Positions 7,963 to 18,074 of a DNA stretch of 64,000 nucleotides are shown here, piece after piece. The notes under the pieces are model-generated. The model ran no database searches and was not told where the DNA came from. It worked only from the letters and a program-made list of their open reading frames with translations. The stretch is from contig CAZFIM010000003.1 in NCBI GenBank assembly GCA_964519615.1, forward strand, positions 24,149-88,148, in the 5' to 3' direction. The stretch's first letter is position 1, and every line of letters starts with the position of its first letter. The DNA comes from CAZFIM01 sp964519615. Lineage in GTDB: Bacteria; Chloroflexota; Dehalococcoidia; GIF9; UBA5629. The position numbers and the translations under genes are program-made.

Positions 7963-9582
7963 ATGGACAAAAGGTTAAGTCATACAGGTAGAGTGTTTTT
8001 TATACTGTGTATCTGCACATTTCTCTGTGCCGGCTGCGTTGAACCCCCCAGCCCAGATAGTACCCCACAGCCTTCTCCTCCCGATAGCTCACCCCAGCAG
8101 CCCGCACCGGACATAGATACGGCTCCCCCTACAGTTGAGGTTATACAGGCAGATGAGCCCCAACCAGGTGCAGACACGCTACATTTCGAATGGAGCGGGA
8201 GCGATGATACCAGCGCTTCCTCCGATCTGGTCTATTCTTGTTTTTTAGAAGGATACGACAGCGACTGGTCGCCATTTACACAGGCAACCAGTGCGGACTA
8301 CAGCGGTGTTGAAGCAGGGACATATATATTTTATGTAAAATGTAGAGACGAGGCGGGAAATACAAGCCCGGTCCCTCCTGAAGTCCAGATAGTTTTGCTT
8401 CCTGCCGATGAAGGCGATATTCTTCCAGCCGGGTTTGATCTCTATCCCGGCAGCGATGTCAGCGCTCTGGCGATCGGCAGCTACGGTAATGTGATATATG
8501 CGCTTGATGCAAACGGGCATGCTCTCTACCGCTCAGAAAGCGGCCCGCTGGGATGGAATGACCTCTCATCAAGGTTGAATGCCCCACCATCGTGGGATGA
8601 CCTGTGTTCGGCACCAGACGATAACGATTTTCTGGCTGTAGTTACCTCTTCCCGTAGAGAGGTCTCGCTGACAAATGACGGTGGGACTACCTTTTTCTCC
8701 ACCGGTTTGGCGGGCGGGCTCAATGCCGGAGAGTATATACAATGTATCGCTGTTTCCCCGCACTATAACAATACACATGAGATAGCGGTGGGAACCGCAA
8801 CCGGCAGCGGCAGCGGCAGAGTATTGATGCTTAAGGCAGGTACCTTTTCCGGCAGCTGGCAGGATATGAGTACCGGTATTACGGGATGGCAGTCACCCAC
8901 AGGGACAGGCATTGACGTATTTGCGCTTGAGTATTCCCCTTCATATACCTCTGATAGCACGCTGCTAGCACTGGGAGCCAGCGGTCCGGGCAGCGCGACG
9001 GGGAATACCTACCTGTATATGGGAATTCGTGATCTTGCGAGCACCGCTATGACTTGGAATTCCCTGCCTTCATTCCCCTTAGAGGTATCTCAACCTGGGG
9101 AAGATACTCCGGGCACTCCGCTTGTCTGCGCGGACCTGGCGCTTCCGGCGGATTTTTCGGGAGCGCCGGCCTCAGGCAGGCATATCTATGCAAGCTGGAG
9201 CGATAATCCGCCGGGGACGAGTACGGCCGGCAGCAATCATGATGATGTCTACCGCATTGACGGTACAACCTGCACACATTTGAATGTTCCACATGATGCA
9301 ATAAACAGTCTAGCCTATTACGGCCGTACAAGTTCAGGCATCCTTCTGGCAGGAGCATTATGGTCATCCTCGCAAACCGATTATCCCGGAGTTCAGGTCT
9401 ATTGTACATTTGATCCGGCTTCAGCCAGTCCTTCATGGCAAATCAGCATTAAACCTCCGACAGGGCAGTATCATGCCCTTGTTGCATGGTCACCGGACGG
9501 GCAGACAGCTTACTGCGGCACGATAGGTCAGGAAAGCGCTCTTTCCTTCAGCAGAAATGGCGGGTTGACCTGGAACCAGTAG
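7963..9582 (+). CDS. Secreted lipoprotein with Ig-like and propeller-like (BNR-type) repeats
   Basis: 539 residues. The N-terminus is a lipoprotein signal peptide: basic MDKRLSHTGR, a hydrophobic core, and the lipobox LCAGC with Cys25. A proline/serine-rich linker follows (about 26-55). Residues 55-150 resemble the Y_Y_Y/Ig-like module seen beside beta-propellers (FEWSGSDDTS, AGTYIFYVKCRDEAGNTSP). The rest contains repeated blades ending in patterns such as LTNDGGTTFFSTG and SFSRNGGLTWNQ, typical of BNR/sortilin-like propellers. The product should be membrane-anchored and extracellular. No catalytic site is evident; ligand or substrate binding is the likely role. The ATG has a weak GGAAG about 12 bases upstream. 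Confidence 0.75.
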   Translation: MDKRLSHTGRVFFILCICTFLCAGCVEPPSPDSTPQPSPPDSSPQQPAPDIDTAPPTVEVIQADEPQPGADTLHFEWSGSDDTSASSDLVYSCFLEGYDSDWSPFTQATSADYSGVEAGTYIFYVKCRDEAGNTSPVPPEVQIVLLPADEGDILPAGFDLYPGSDVSALAIGSYGNVIYALDANGHALYRSESGPLGWNDLSSRLNAPPSWDDLCSAPDDNDFLAVVTSSRREVSLTNDGGTTFFSTGLAGGLNAGEYIQCIAVSPHYNNTHEIAVGTATGSGSGRVLMLKAGTFSGSWQDMSTGITGWQSPTGTGIDVFALEYSPSYTSDSTLLALGASGPGSATGNTYLYMGIRDLASTAMTWNSLPSFPLEVSQPGEDTPGTPLVCADLALPADFSGAPASGRHIYASWSDNPPGTSTAGSNHDDVYRIDGTTCTHLNVPHDAINSLAYYGRTSSGILLAGALWSSSQTDYPGVQVYCTFDPASASPSWQISIKPPTGQYHALVAWSPDGQTAYCGTIGQESALSFSRNGGLTWNQ

Positions 9583-9627
9583 CCAGCAGATTTGACATGA
9601 CCGAATGATTCATAAATAATATCGCTG

Positions 9628-10323
9628 ATGGCAAAAGCTGTTTTTTTCGACTTCTTTAATACTCTGGCAGGATATGACCCTTCCCGCGAAGACATCTACG
9701 AGCAGATATGCAGGGGCATGGGCATAACCATAAAAGCCAAAGATATCTATAATACTCTGGTGCATGCTGATATGTTCATGCGGGATGAGGAATTGATTCT
9801 CCCAATAGAAAAACGGACAGCTGACCAGCAGCGGGCTTTCTATACACAGTACCTGAACATGGCTTTTAGCGGAAGCAATATTGAAGTAGATTCCAGTACG
9901 GCACTTAAAATCTTTGCGGAGCTAAAAAAGCTACAATGGAATTTCCTGGTCTTTAAGGATGTCATGCCAACACTCAAGGACTTAAAATCCCGCGGACTCG
10001 TTCTGGGATTGATTTCTAATACCGGTAAGGATATGAGCCAGACGTATGAAAAGCTCAAGCTAGACAAATACATCGACAGCTTTACCAATTCTCTTGAAGC
10101 AGGCTATGATAAGCCACAGAGAGAGATATTCCTGCTGGCAATGGAAAAATGCGGCGTTACCCCGCAGGAATCGATATTCGTTGGGGACCAGTATGAAATC
10201 GATATAGTGGGAGCACGCAATAGCAATATGCTGCCGCTGCTCATAGACCGTAACAACTGGTTTACCAATATAAAGGATTGCGACCGCATAACGAGCCTTA
10301 CCGAGATTACCCGTTTTCTGTAA
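9628..10323 (+). CDS. HAD-superfamily hydrolase-like protein
   Basis: 231 residues. Motif I is FFDFFNTL near residue 6, motif II LISNTGKD, motif III lysine in YDKPQREIF, and motif IV FVGDQYEIDIVGARN, so the HAD fold and family are clear. A helical cap occupies roughly residues 15-100. The second aspartate of the usual DxDxT motif is Phe here (D-F-F-N-T); this occurs in some HAD subfamilies and normally weakens phosphomonoesterase activity. No clear ribosome binding site precedes the ATG. It follows the lipoprotein gene by 45 bases in the same orientation. The substrate cannot be predicted. Confidence 0.85.
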   Translation: MAKAVFFDFFNTLAGYDPSREDIYEQICRGMGITIKAKDIYNTLVHADMFMRDEELILPIEKRTADQQRAFYTQYLNMAFSGSNIEVDSSTALKIFAELKKLQWNFLVFKDVMPTLKDLKSRGLVLGLISNTGKDMSQTYEKLKLDKYIDSFTNSLEAGYDKPQREIFLLAMEKCGVTPQESIFVGDQYEIDIVGARNSNMLPLLIDRNNWFTNIKDCDRITSLTEITRFL

Positions 10324-10341
10324 TACACTTTACTGTATTCG

Positions 10342-11277
10342 CTACAACCCTCTCATAAATTCAGGCCTCAGCAGCCCTGGATCTTTATCCGCCAGTATCC
10401 GCTCAAGCTCAGCGATCGTCCGTTTTTTATCCTGCGGCAGTCTGGCTCGAATAGTCAGGTAGTTCGAGGCATGTACAGAGCTAAAAAAACAATTTGAAAA
10501 CGTTGACTGTTCAATAATGCCTTTCAATTCACTTATGTATTCAAACGGAGAAAGCGGTTGGAACTGCCCGTCTTGCAGCAGGTCAGATAAAGGAGTCCCC
10601 GGGACAAAGGTCAAGGTCAATGCCCCCACATACTCAGGATCGATCTCGGTCAGTACCCTCGCCGTTTCAAGTACGTGCTGCTCGCTACGTTCCCGGCCTC
10701 CGAGCCCCAGTATTATTGTCGCAGAAAGAATGATACCCGCTTTTCTAACCTTTTTACCTGCCTCGATAATCTCATCACATGTAGCCCGCTTACCGATCCA
10801 TTCAAGTATCTGCGCATCGCCGCTCTCTATCCCTACATAGAGTATACCAAGCTTGCGCTCCTTTAAGGCTTTAAGTTCTTCTACGCTGCGGTTTAATATA
10901 TCCCTGGGTGTAGCGTAGCTGGCAATCCGTTCAATAGCGGGGAAACGCTCATTGAGATAGTCCAGCACCTCAATAAGCTTTTCCTGCGGATAGACAAGTG
11001 CGTCGCCATCTTGAAGGAAAACCCGTTTCCCGTCCCAGTTGCGTAAGATCATGTAGACTATACCGGGCATACCGGATACGCAAACGCCGTCACGCAAATA
11101 GAGATGAATGGCATCTATTTCCTTTTTTACCTCTCCGATATCACGCATCTGCAGTTTACAGCCGTAGAACCCGCAGAAGATACACGTGTTATTGGAGCAG
11201 CCGGAAGTAAGCGGCAGAAAATAACTGGCGTGTTCACTGGGCGGCCGGAAAATATCAGGCCTGTTAAATGACAGCAT
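10342..11277 (-). CDS. Radical SAM protein
   Basis: 311 residues. The iron-sulfur motif is in TSGCSNNTCIFCGFYGCK, giving CX4CX2C, a spacing seen in a subset of radical SAM proteins. Further family features are DGDALVYP (beta-2), GIESGDAQILEWIGK (beta-4) and IILGLGG (beta-5). The C-terminus has the KKRTIAELERIL tail of the HemN-like radical SAM subset. The gene begins 26 bases after the stop of the DUF89 gene at 11304, so they are probably one transcription unit. The reaction is unknown; the tail and fold resemble uncharacterised HemN/Elp3-like enzymes rather than any named pathway. Confidence 0.85.
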   Translation of the reverse strand: MLSFNRPDIFRPPSEHASYFLPLTSGCSNNTCIFCGFYGCKLQMRDIGEVKKEIDAIHLYLRDGVCVSGMPGIVYMILRNWDGKRVFLQDGDALVYPQEKLIEVLDYLNERFPAIERIASYATPRDILNRSVEELKALKERKLGILYVGIESGDAQILEWIGKRATCDEIIEAGKKVRKAGIILSATIILGLGGRERSEQHVLETARVLTEIDPEYVGALTLTFVPGTPLSDLLQDGQFQPLSPFEYISELKGIIEQSTFSNCFFSSVHASNYLTIRARLPQDKKRTIAELERILADKDPGLLRPEFMRGL

Positions 11278-11303
11278 ATATACCCGCCTTATACAATTTC
11301 AGG

Positions 11304-12143
11304 CTACCTCATCATAGCGATCGAGCTATTCAACGGCACCCCGATTGAATCCGCTACAGGTTGACATTTGGCAACCAGACAATGAAATACGCGTCCGCAT
11401 GCAGCAAGCTCGGAAAGCGACTCATAGTACCCCATACCTTTGGCAAATATAAGGTCAGCATCAGCATATGCCTTCTTGAACTTTTCGGAAGCCACCTCAA
11501 AATCAATCCCCGGGGTAGCAGTTCCGGTGTCCATAATTTTCCCGAATTCATGCTCTAGGCCCGCTGCCCGTATCTCTACGCGCGTGAGATCATTCTGTAC
11601 CGGACGTGCCTTAACGATATAGACAACATCCGCGTACCGCCTCATCCATTTAAGCAACGGGAGATCAAAAAACATCTCGCCGGCATTGTCAGCCAGAAAA
11701 AGAATGGTTTTAGCCTTTATTAATTTTTCCTTAAATTGCATTGAATCATCAATGGCAAATACCGGCTCCTTTTTCATATCTTCCCTGATAGCATCCGCAG
11801 AACGGAAGAAATCCAGCGTATTGCCCAGCGCAGCAAGTTTTAACAGCCCCTGAAAACCGCTGTTATAACGCTTCTCTAATTGTGCGCAGGCCGGACGGGC
11901 CAGGGCCAGCTCGTTTTGTTTCATAGCATAATAGGGATCGGCATTGCCGGTTTCCGCCTTAATAATATCATGCAAGCCGGCAGCAATCACTATTGAGACT
12001 TTATCAGGAGAAAAGGTGTCTTCCAGCTTTTTCAACCCTTTGGCAATAGCTCTATCCCTGGCTTCCACATCCTCAGTTGCCAGTGAGGCGGCCTGATAGA
12101 CAAGCCTTTTAAGACATTGATAACATGTTTGAGTAATCTTCAC
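11304..12143 (-). CDS. DUF89/ARMT1-like metal-dependent phosphatase
   Basis: 279 residues. The N-terminal cysteine pair in CYQCLKRLVYQ is typical of the prokaryotic short DUF89 subfamily. The catalytic region reads LFLADNAGEMFFDLPLLKW, with the D-N-x-G-E metal/phosphate motif, followed by VKARPVQNDLT and DLIFAKGMGYYESL. DUF89 proteins are described as damage-control phosphatases that remove unwanted phosphorylated metabolites. The GTG start has GGAG 5 bases upstream. It precedes the radical SAM gene at 10342 by 26 bases. The true substrate is not inferable from sequence. Confidence 0.85.
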   Translation of the reverse strand: MKITQTCYQCLKRLVYQAASLATEDVEARDRAIAKGLKKLEDTFSPDKVSIVIAAGLHDIIKAETGNADPYYAMKQNELALARPACAQLEKRYNSGFQGLLKLAALGNTLDFFRSADAIREDMKKEPVFAIDDSMQFKEKLIKAKTILFLADNAGEMFFDLPLLKWMRRYADVVYIVKARPVQNDLTRVEIRAAGLEHEFGKIMDTGTATPGIDFEVASEKFKKAYADADLIFAKGMGYYESLSELAACGRVFHCLVAKCQPVADSIGVPLNSSIAMMR

Positions 12144-12247
12144 ATTCGCTCCATCGGCGTTTGTGTCTCATTATAAGCTATTTACAGGTACCGGCAAAAA
12201 CGACCGTTCATTACGGAGAGCAGAGAATTCGCTGTTACGCCGGTTTA

Positions 12248-13243
12248 TTAGAAGATAAGCTTTAGCAGAGAAGCGAGAATCCAGCCCAACAGCCCGCAGG
12301 CAGGAAACGTCAGAATCCAGGTGAGGACTATATCCTTCGCGATACCCCAGCGCACGGCTGAAAGCCGTTTTGTAGCACCAACACCCATAATGGCAGAGCT
12401 CATACAATGGGTGGTGCTGACCGGGATACCGAAATGTGAGGCCAGTTCGATGATTCCGGCGGCAGACGCGGAAGCCGCAAAACCGTGAACCGGCCGCATC
12501 GTCGTCATCTTTAGACCTAATGTTCTGATTACACGCCATCCACCTACGGCTGTTCCGAAGCTGATCGAGACAGCCGAAAGCACAATCACCCACGGTAAAA
12601 TCTTAAAATCACTCCATCCATAATATACCATCAATGCCATGGAGATAACACCGATAGGCATCTGCCCATCGTTCTTGCCGTGGCTGTAAGCCATGAAAGC
12701 AGCAGAAAGAATCTGCAGCTTTCCGAATATGCCGCTTACCCGCGCAGGCAGTGCGTCTTTAAAGACCCAGTATATAATAACCATCACGATAAACCCGGCG
12801 ATAAATCCCAGTAACGGCGCTATACCCACAGCAGAAATCACTTTAACAAGAACATCCCATACAATAGAAGGGGTACCGGATATTGCTGTGCCGGCACCTA
12901 CCATACCTGATATCAGACCATGTGTCAGGCTGATTGGCATACCGGCATGCGTGGCGACAATAGCCCAGATTACAATTGCACCTGAACCTGCTATCACAGT
13001 CTGCAGTGTAAGGAACTCAGGGGCAACAATGCCTTTGCCGATAGTTACGGCCACGGCAGTTCCGGTAGCAGCCCCTGCAAAATTGAAAATCGCGGCCATG
13101 ATAATAGCCTGGCGCGGAGTTAATGTGCGGGTACCGATGACAGTAGCTATAGCATTGGCGGCATCATTGAATCCGTTAGCAACGCCGAACCCGATAGCTA
13201 CCAGAATGACGATAATAAGAAGAATCAGTGACTGATCAGGCAT
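12248..13243 (-). CDS. pit: Inorganic phosphate transporter, PiT family
   Basis: 331-residue integral membrane protein with about ten hydrophobic helices. The two PiT signature halves are present: ANGFNDAANAIATVIGTR at the N-terminus and MAYSHGKNDGQMPIGV in the middle, plus SLTHGLISG and the C-terminal PVSTTHCMSSAIMG. It imports phosphate, probably as a metal-phosphate complex, coupled to protons. Its start overlaps the last 8 bases of the DUF47 gene upstream, a conserved arrangement in which the DUF47 protein regulates the transporter. Confidence 0.93.
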   Translation of the reverse strand: MPDQSLILLIIVILVAIGFGVANGFNDAANAIATVIGTRTLTPRQAIIMAAIFNFAGAATGTAVAVTIGKGIVAPEFLTLQTVIAGSGAIVIWAIVATHAGMPISLTHGLISGMVGAGTAISGTPSIVWDVLVKVISAVGIAPLLGFIAGFIVMVIIYWVFKDALPARVSGIFGKLQILSAAFMAYSHGKNDGQMPIGVISMALMVYYGWSDFKILPWVIVLSAVSISFGTAVGGWRVIRTLGLKMTTMRPVHGFAASASAAGIIELASHFGIPVSTTHCMSSAIMGVGATKRLSAVRWGIAKDIVLTWILTFPACGLLGWILASLLKLIF

Positions 13244-13868
13244 GTTTCAGTACGACTGCTTCCAGAACATTAGCCACATCCTCACCCCTGTCAGTGGCAC
13301 TTTCCAGAAGATCATATATTTCCCGCCATTTAATAATGTTGATTGGGTCCTCACTGTCCTCAAAAAGTTCCGCCTGTGCTGCATGATTGATATCATCAGC
13401 CACGTTTTCCAGACGATTGATCTCCACACATTGCTCCAGTACCTGGCCGAATTTATCACGGCGGCGCAGAAGAGGCATTATCTCGTTAAGTTTATGCGCA
13501 ATCATTAGGATAACAGAGGCAAGTTCTTTTGCGCGCTGCGTAGGCTCCGTAATTCTATATAAAATACAGGTTCTGGCAGCTGCCTCAGTAAAATCCATTA
13601 CGTCGTCAAGACTATTGGCAAGATGCTGGATATCCTCTTTATCGATCGGGGTAACAAAAGTGCGGTGCATACTCTGTATTATCTGGTGAGTAATGACATC
13701 GCCCTCATGTTCCAGATCCTTTAGCTTTTTAACCTTGCTTTCAATTTCCTGATAGTCCTCAAACAAATCAACCAGCTTTCCGGCGGCGACAACGAGGTTG
13801 GCAGTACTCCTCTCAAAAAGGTCGTAGAATTTGGTCTGCTTGGGCGTAATGGAAAACTTAAGCATCAT
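13236..13868 (-). CDS. DUF47/PhoU-like regulator of the Pit transporter
   Basis: 210 residues, almost entirely helical, with the DUF47 features FYDLFERSTANL, DLEHEGDVITHQII, FVTPIDKEDIQHLANSLDDVMDF and a C-terminal heptad-rich segment. The family is related to PhoU and is usually encoded with PiT transporters, where it is thought to gate or stabilise them. Two ATGs lie side by side (13866-13868 and 13863-13865); AAAGGAG upstream gives 4- and 7-base spacing, so the second may be preferred. The coding end overlaps pit by 8 bases, which implies translational coupling. Confidence 0.9.
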   Translation of the reverse strand: MMLKFSITPKQTKFYDLFERSTANLVVAAGKLVDLFEDYQEIESKVKKLKDLEHEGDVITHQIIQSMHRTFVTPIDKEDIQHLANSLDDVMDFTEAAARTCILYRITEPTQRAKELASVILMIAHKLNEIMPLLRRRDKFGQVLEQCVEINRLENVADDINHAAQAELFEDSEDPINIIKWREIYDLLESATDRGEDVANVLEAVVLKHA

Positions 13869-14149
13869 GTGTCTCCTTTATCAGGGGGAAGATATAACCG
13901 CGAGGGGAAGAGGGTAACGTGTTACGTGGTAATTCGGCGGTTACAATGATTCCAGTCAATGCTGCCAGCCTTGCTCTTTCGATAAATCCGCTTGAAGCCG
14001 GTACTCTAATGAAAATTTGGACACTCCACAATACGATAACAGGTACATGTTCAAGACGCTTTTATTATAACAGAGTCAGAGCAAAAATCCGACTCGGTAA
14101 AGGGAAGGCAAACCGGTGTATAATTGCCATATAGTACTTGCAGAAGCTG

Positions 14150-16870
14150 TTAACTGCTTTGCCGTTTGCCAAATGATACCGGCACCCATTTCCCCAGGTT
14201 GAACAATCCCGGAAAAAGAATTTTCCGTATTTCCTCTATTAAAAACAACGATGCTCCTGCAGCAACGGCAATACCCCATCTTCCTAAAGATAAAGGATAC
14301 GTGCCGAATGCCTGCTGTAGAAACGGAACATAGACCACAGCCATCTGCAGCAGGATGGCAATTACGATCGTAAGCAGCAGCCAGCGATTTTTAAATATGC
14401 CTAGTTTAAAAATTGTTAATTCGTCGGAACGCGCGTTGAAAGCACGGAACCACTCAAATGCAACCAGTGAACAAAAAGCCAGTGTGCGCGCTTCAGCCAG
14501 GCTCCATCCGGCATTCAAAGCCCAATTAAATATCAGCACCACACCTGCCCCCATCATGACTGCAAAGAAAGCAACACGTATGAGCAAACCGGGGTAGAGC
14601 AGACCGACTGCGGAATTTCGGGCAGGCTGTTTGAGTTCCCGCCCTGACTTCGGCTCCAAACCCAGGGGTATAGCTGCGGACGTATCAGTTACCAAATTCA
14701 CCCATATAATTTGCACTGCCAACAGCGGAGCCTGACCTATGAACGCTATACTCAATATCAGCGCTAGAAGTTCACCGGTATTAGTGCTCAATAAAAAGAA
14801 GATAACATTTCTCAGACGGTTAAAAATAGCCCTCCCCTCATCCACAGCGGCAACTATAGAGGCAAAATTATCATCAGCCAGTATCATATCTGAAGCCTCT
14901 TTGGCCACATCAGTACCCGTGATCCCCATGGAGATGCCTATATCGGCTGATTTCAGTGCTGGAGCATCGTTAACTCCATCGCCAGTCATGGCAACAATAT
15001 AACCTCGTGCTTTGAGGACATTGACAATTCTCAGTTTTTGGAGCGGCTCAATCCGGGCAAATATAGTTATTCCGTCAACCTCCTGAAAAAGCTGGTCATC
15101 CGACATCTGAGCAAGCTCCGTGCCGGTTAATGCTTTACCGGATGGCATATCAAGCTGTGACGCAATAGACTGTGCGGTAATCTTGTTATCGCCTGTTATC
15201 ATGATTACTTTTATTCCCGCCCCACCGCACAAAGCGATAGACTCTTTTGCTTCTGCCCTGGGCGGATCCGCCATACCCACCAAACCCGTAAATACCAGAT
15301 TGTTTTTTAGATCATCATGGCTTAGATACTGATAATCGGCAGGAAAATCGCTATAGGCAATGCCCATTACCCTCATGGCTTCCTCGGCCATAGCGGTAGC
15401 GGCAGCCGTAATGCTGTCTTTTCCGGCCTGATCCATTACAGCAGTACTGCCGTCCTTGAGAATGGAGCTGCTTCGCGGCAGAAGTTTTTCTACTGCCCCC
15501 TTCACATATACCACATGTCCGCCTCCACGGGGATGAAGTGTTGCCATATACTGCTTTTCACTCTGGAAAGGGAGTTCATCTATTCTCGGGAATTCCCTCT
15601 GAATGCTCTCTTTCTCCATTCCGGCTTTTGCCGCCAGTACCACCAGTGCGCCTTCAGTAGGATCGCCCATTATGCTGCAGCATTCATCTTCTCTCGAGAG
15701 CAGCGCGTCATTACAGAGAAGACCGCCCTGCAGCAATTGCATAAGAGACGCATTTTCCTGTGCAGATATTATATTGCCGTCAATAGAGAACTGCCCCTTC
15801 GGCATATAGCCCTCACCGCTCACATCTATCCATTTATCGTCAATATATACCTTGCGAACAGTCATCTGATTTAATGTGAGTGTACCGGTTTTATCCGTGC
15901 AGACGGCAGTTGCCGAACCGAGGGTTTCAACCGCTATGAGCTTACGTATGATAGCGTTCCTGCGTGCCATGATACGCATTCCCAGAGCAAGCACAACCGT
16001 CACAACAGCCGGTAAACCCTCCGGTATTGCTGAAACAGCGGCCGCCACAGCAATTAAAAATATCTCCAGCCAATCAAGTCCCTGTAATAAACCAACGATA
16101 ATCAGCAGTACACATATACCTAGAAAGAGAAAAATAATCGTGCGGCTCAAACGGCTAATACTATGCTGCAGAGGTGTTTTTTCAGCTTTCACCTCTTGAA
16201 TAGCCGTGGCTATCTGGCCTATCTCGGTATTCATTCCCGTATCGACTGCAACGGCCGTAGCCCTTCCATAGGTCACTGTAGTGCCCATGTAGATGCTGTT
16301 TTTACGGTCTGCTATAGGCATCTCCTGTCCGATATCACGGGTACTTTTATCGACAGGCATCGATTCACCGGTAAGCGCAGATTCATTAACCTTGAGGTTA
16401 TGTACCTCTATTAGTCTTCCATCGGCAGGAACCCTATCTCCTGTTTCCAGCAGCAGCATATCACCGGGCACTATTTCCCGGGCGGGAACCTGTATCACCT
16501 TGCCGTTTCGCCTGACCTTGGAACGCGGCGCCGCCATTTGTATAAGAGCTTCCATGGCCTTTTCAGCCCTCTGTTCCTGAAGGAAACCGATCACCGCATT
16601 AAGTACGAGTACGCCGAATATCACACCAGCGTCCATATAGTGGTTTACAATTAAAGAAATAATGCCTGCCGCCAGCAGTACGTAAATGAGCGGGCTGAGA
16701 AACTGGCTCAAAAAGACAACTACCGGGGATGCCTTTTTTCTGTGCTGTAGTTGATTGAAGCCATAGGTTTGAAGACGTTGCGCCGCCTCGTTTTCCGAAA
16801 GACCCGAACGGCTGGACCCCAGTTTCTCTATCAGCTCTGCCCGTCCGAGCATATACCAGTTTTCAATCAT
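14150..16870 (-). CDS. Cation-transporting P-type ATPase, P2A (calcium-type)
   Basis: 906 residues, ten predicted membrane helices. The actuator-domain motif is TGES, the phosphorylation site CTDKTGTLTLNQ, the nucleotide and hinge motifs MVGMADPPR and TGDGVNDAPALKSADIG. Membrane residues that bind calcium in SERCA are matched: PEGLP in M4, NTGEL in M5 and NLVTD in M6. This supports Ca2+ (or Mn2+) export rather than Na/K or Mg transport. The frame extends upstream to a GTG at 16903, but the ATG at 16870 yields the usual N-terminus (Trp, then GLSENEAAQRLQTYG). No clear Shine-Dalgarno precedes it. Confidence 0.92.
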   Translation of the reverse strand: MIENWYMLGRAELIEKLGSSRSGLSENEAAQRLQTYGFNQLQHRKKASPVVVFLSQFLSPLIYVLLAAGIISLIVNHYMDAGVIFGVLVLNAVIGFLQEQRAEKAMEALIQMAAPRSKVRRNGKVIQVPAREIVPGDMLLLETGDRVPADGRLIEVHNLKVNESALTGESMPVDKSTRDIGQEMPIADRKNSIYMGTTVTYGRATAVAVDTGMNTEIGQIATAIQEVKAEKTPLQHSISRLSRTIIFLFLGICVLLIIVGLLQGLDWLEIFLIAVAAAVSAIPEGLPAVVTVVLALGMRIMARRNAIIRKLIAVETLGSATAVCTDKTGTLTLNQMTVRKVYIDDKWIDVSGEGYMPKGQFSIDGNIISAQENASLMQLLQGGLLCNDALLSREDECCSIMGDPTEGALVVLAAKAGMEKESIQREFPRIDELPFQSEKQYMATLHPRGGGHVVYVKGAVEKLLPRSSSILKDGSTAVMDQAGKDSITAAATAMAEEAMRVMGIAYSDFPADYQYLSHDDLKNNLVFTGLVGMADPPRAEAKESIALCGGAGIKVIMITGDNKITAQSIASQLDMPSGKALTGTELAQMSDDQLFQEVDGITIFARIEPLQKLRIVNVLKARGYIVAMTGDGVNDAPALKSADIGISMGITGTDVAKEASDMILADDNFASIVAAVDEGRAIFNRLRNVIFFLLSTNTGELLALILSIAFIGQAPLLAVQIIWVNLVTDTSAAIPLGLEPKSGRELKQPARNSAVGLLYPGLLIRVAFFAVMMGAGVVLIFNWALNAGWSLAEARTLAFCSLVAFEWFRAFNARSDELTIFKLGIFKNRWLLLTIVIAILLQMAVVYVPFLQQAFGTYPLSLGRWGIAVAAGASLFLIEEIRKILFPGLFNLGKWVPVSFGKRQSS

Positions 16871-17056
16871 GCATATTACTATAACATAAAACTGCAATCT
16901 CACAGCAGTATGACCTCAACAAACAGCCGGCACATGTTTACATCAGCATCACCACAAATTTATAATGAGTATACTATGACGTTCATTTTAACCGGCGGCG
17001 GTTTTCTGCCGGGCAGTAAGAATACATTACATTGCGGGGATGATCATTAGTGCCGT

Positions 17057-17062
17057 TATAAT
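17057..17062 (+). promoter_or_regulatory. Candidate -10 element for the ROK kinase gene
   Basis: TATAAT at 17057-17062 lies 27 bases before the ATG, leaving room for the GGAG ribosome binding site at 17080-17083. No good -35 hexamer is present at 16-18 bases. Confidence 0.35.
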
Positions 17063-17088
17063 ATAAATGCATTCGGTACAGGAGAGAG

Positions 17089-18072
17089 ATGACTAAAACG
17101 CAAGAACCGCTGGTAATCGGGATAGATGTGGGAGGCACAAAAATTCTATCAGCAGTGGTAGATATAGAGGGAACAATCCTTTCCAGTGATTATACCCCTA
17201 CTCCGGCAAAAGAGGACCACCATACGGGCATTGCCTCAATCATAGAATCAGTTCAACGCTCATTGAATCAGGCAGGCATCCCTCTCTCAAACATAAGCGC
17301 TATAGGTCTGGGTATTCCCGGCATCTCAAATCCCTCAAGCGGTATACTATTTGCATCACCGCATCTGCCGCAGTGGAGCAACGTCCCCATCAGAGACCTG
17401 ATACACGATGAGACCGGTACTAACACATTCCTGGTAAACGATGCCAATGCAGCCGCGGTAGGTGAACTGACATGGGGAGCGGCACGGGGGGCATCCGATT
17501 TTCTTTACGTGACAATAAGCACCGGCATCGGTGGAGGTATTATTATCAACGGTGAACTCTATACCGGCTGCTGTGGTACGGCCGGTGAGATTGGACATAT
17601 GACCATAGATGACAGCGGTCTGCCCTGCAATTGCGGTAATAGAGGCTGCTGGGAAACATTGGCCTCCGGCACCGCCCTGGCAAGATCAGCAAAAGAGAGA
17701 CTCATGGAAGGAGCGGAATCAAGTATACTCCGTCATGCGGGCGGCTCCATGGAAAACGTAACGGCACCCGTAATTCACAGCGCAGCTCTGGAGGGTGATG
17801 AGCTTGCCCGGCAGCTTATCGAGCAGACCGGATACTATGTTGGCGTAGGGCTGGTCAATCTTATAGATATATTTAATCCGGAATGCATTGTTATCGGCGG
17901 AGGGCTGACGCAAATAGGGGATATGCTGCTTATACCGGCTTTCAACGTCGTAAAAGAAAGGGCATATAAGGAAAATATTCGCACACTACGCCTGCTTAAG
18001 GCGGAACTGGGCATCAATTCGGGGGTGCTTGGTGCCGCCGCCTACGCTTTGAAACAATTGCAGACATGCTAA
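17089..18072 (+). CDS. ROK-family sugar kinase (glucokinase-like)
   Basis: 327 residues. The N-terminal phosphate loop is VIGIDVGGTKILSAV, the sugar-binding region includes NDANAAAVGE, the second phosphate motif is STGIGGGIIINGELYTG, then GEIGHMTID and the ROK zinc motif CNCGNRGCWE. This set is typical of cytoplasmic ATP-dependent glucokinases and N-acetylhexosamine kinases; the exact sugar is not decided by sequence. ACAGGAGAG precedes the ATG at proper distance. The stop is 2 bases from the convergent lepA stop. Confidence 0.9.
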   Translation: MTKTQEPLVIGIDVGGTKILSAVVDIEGTILSSDYTPTPAKEDHHTGIASIIESVQRSLNQAGIPLSNISAIGLGIPGISNPSSGILFASPHLPQWSNVPIRDLIHDETGTNTFLVNDANAAAVGELTWGAARGASDFLYVTISTGIGGGIIINGELYTGCCGTAGEIGHMTIDDSGLPCNCGNRGCWETLASGTALARSAKERLMEGAESSILRHAGGSMENVTAPVIHSAALEGDELARQLIEQTGYYVGVGLVNLIDIFNPECIVIGGGLTQIGDMLLIPAFNVVKERAYKENIRTLRLLKAELGINSGVLGAAAYALKQLQTC

Positions 18073-18074
18073 TT

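Noticed and set aside
13919..14134. 71-codon open frame in the gap upstream of the DUF47 gene
   Set aside because: No ribosome binding site or protein-like composition; the gap more likely holds regulatory sequence.
16751..17050. 99-codon plus-strand open frame over the start of the P-type ATPase gene
   Set aside because: It is largely the complement of the ATPase coding sequence and has no protein-like features.
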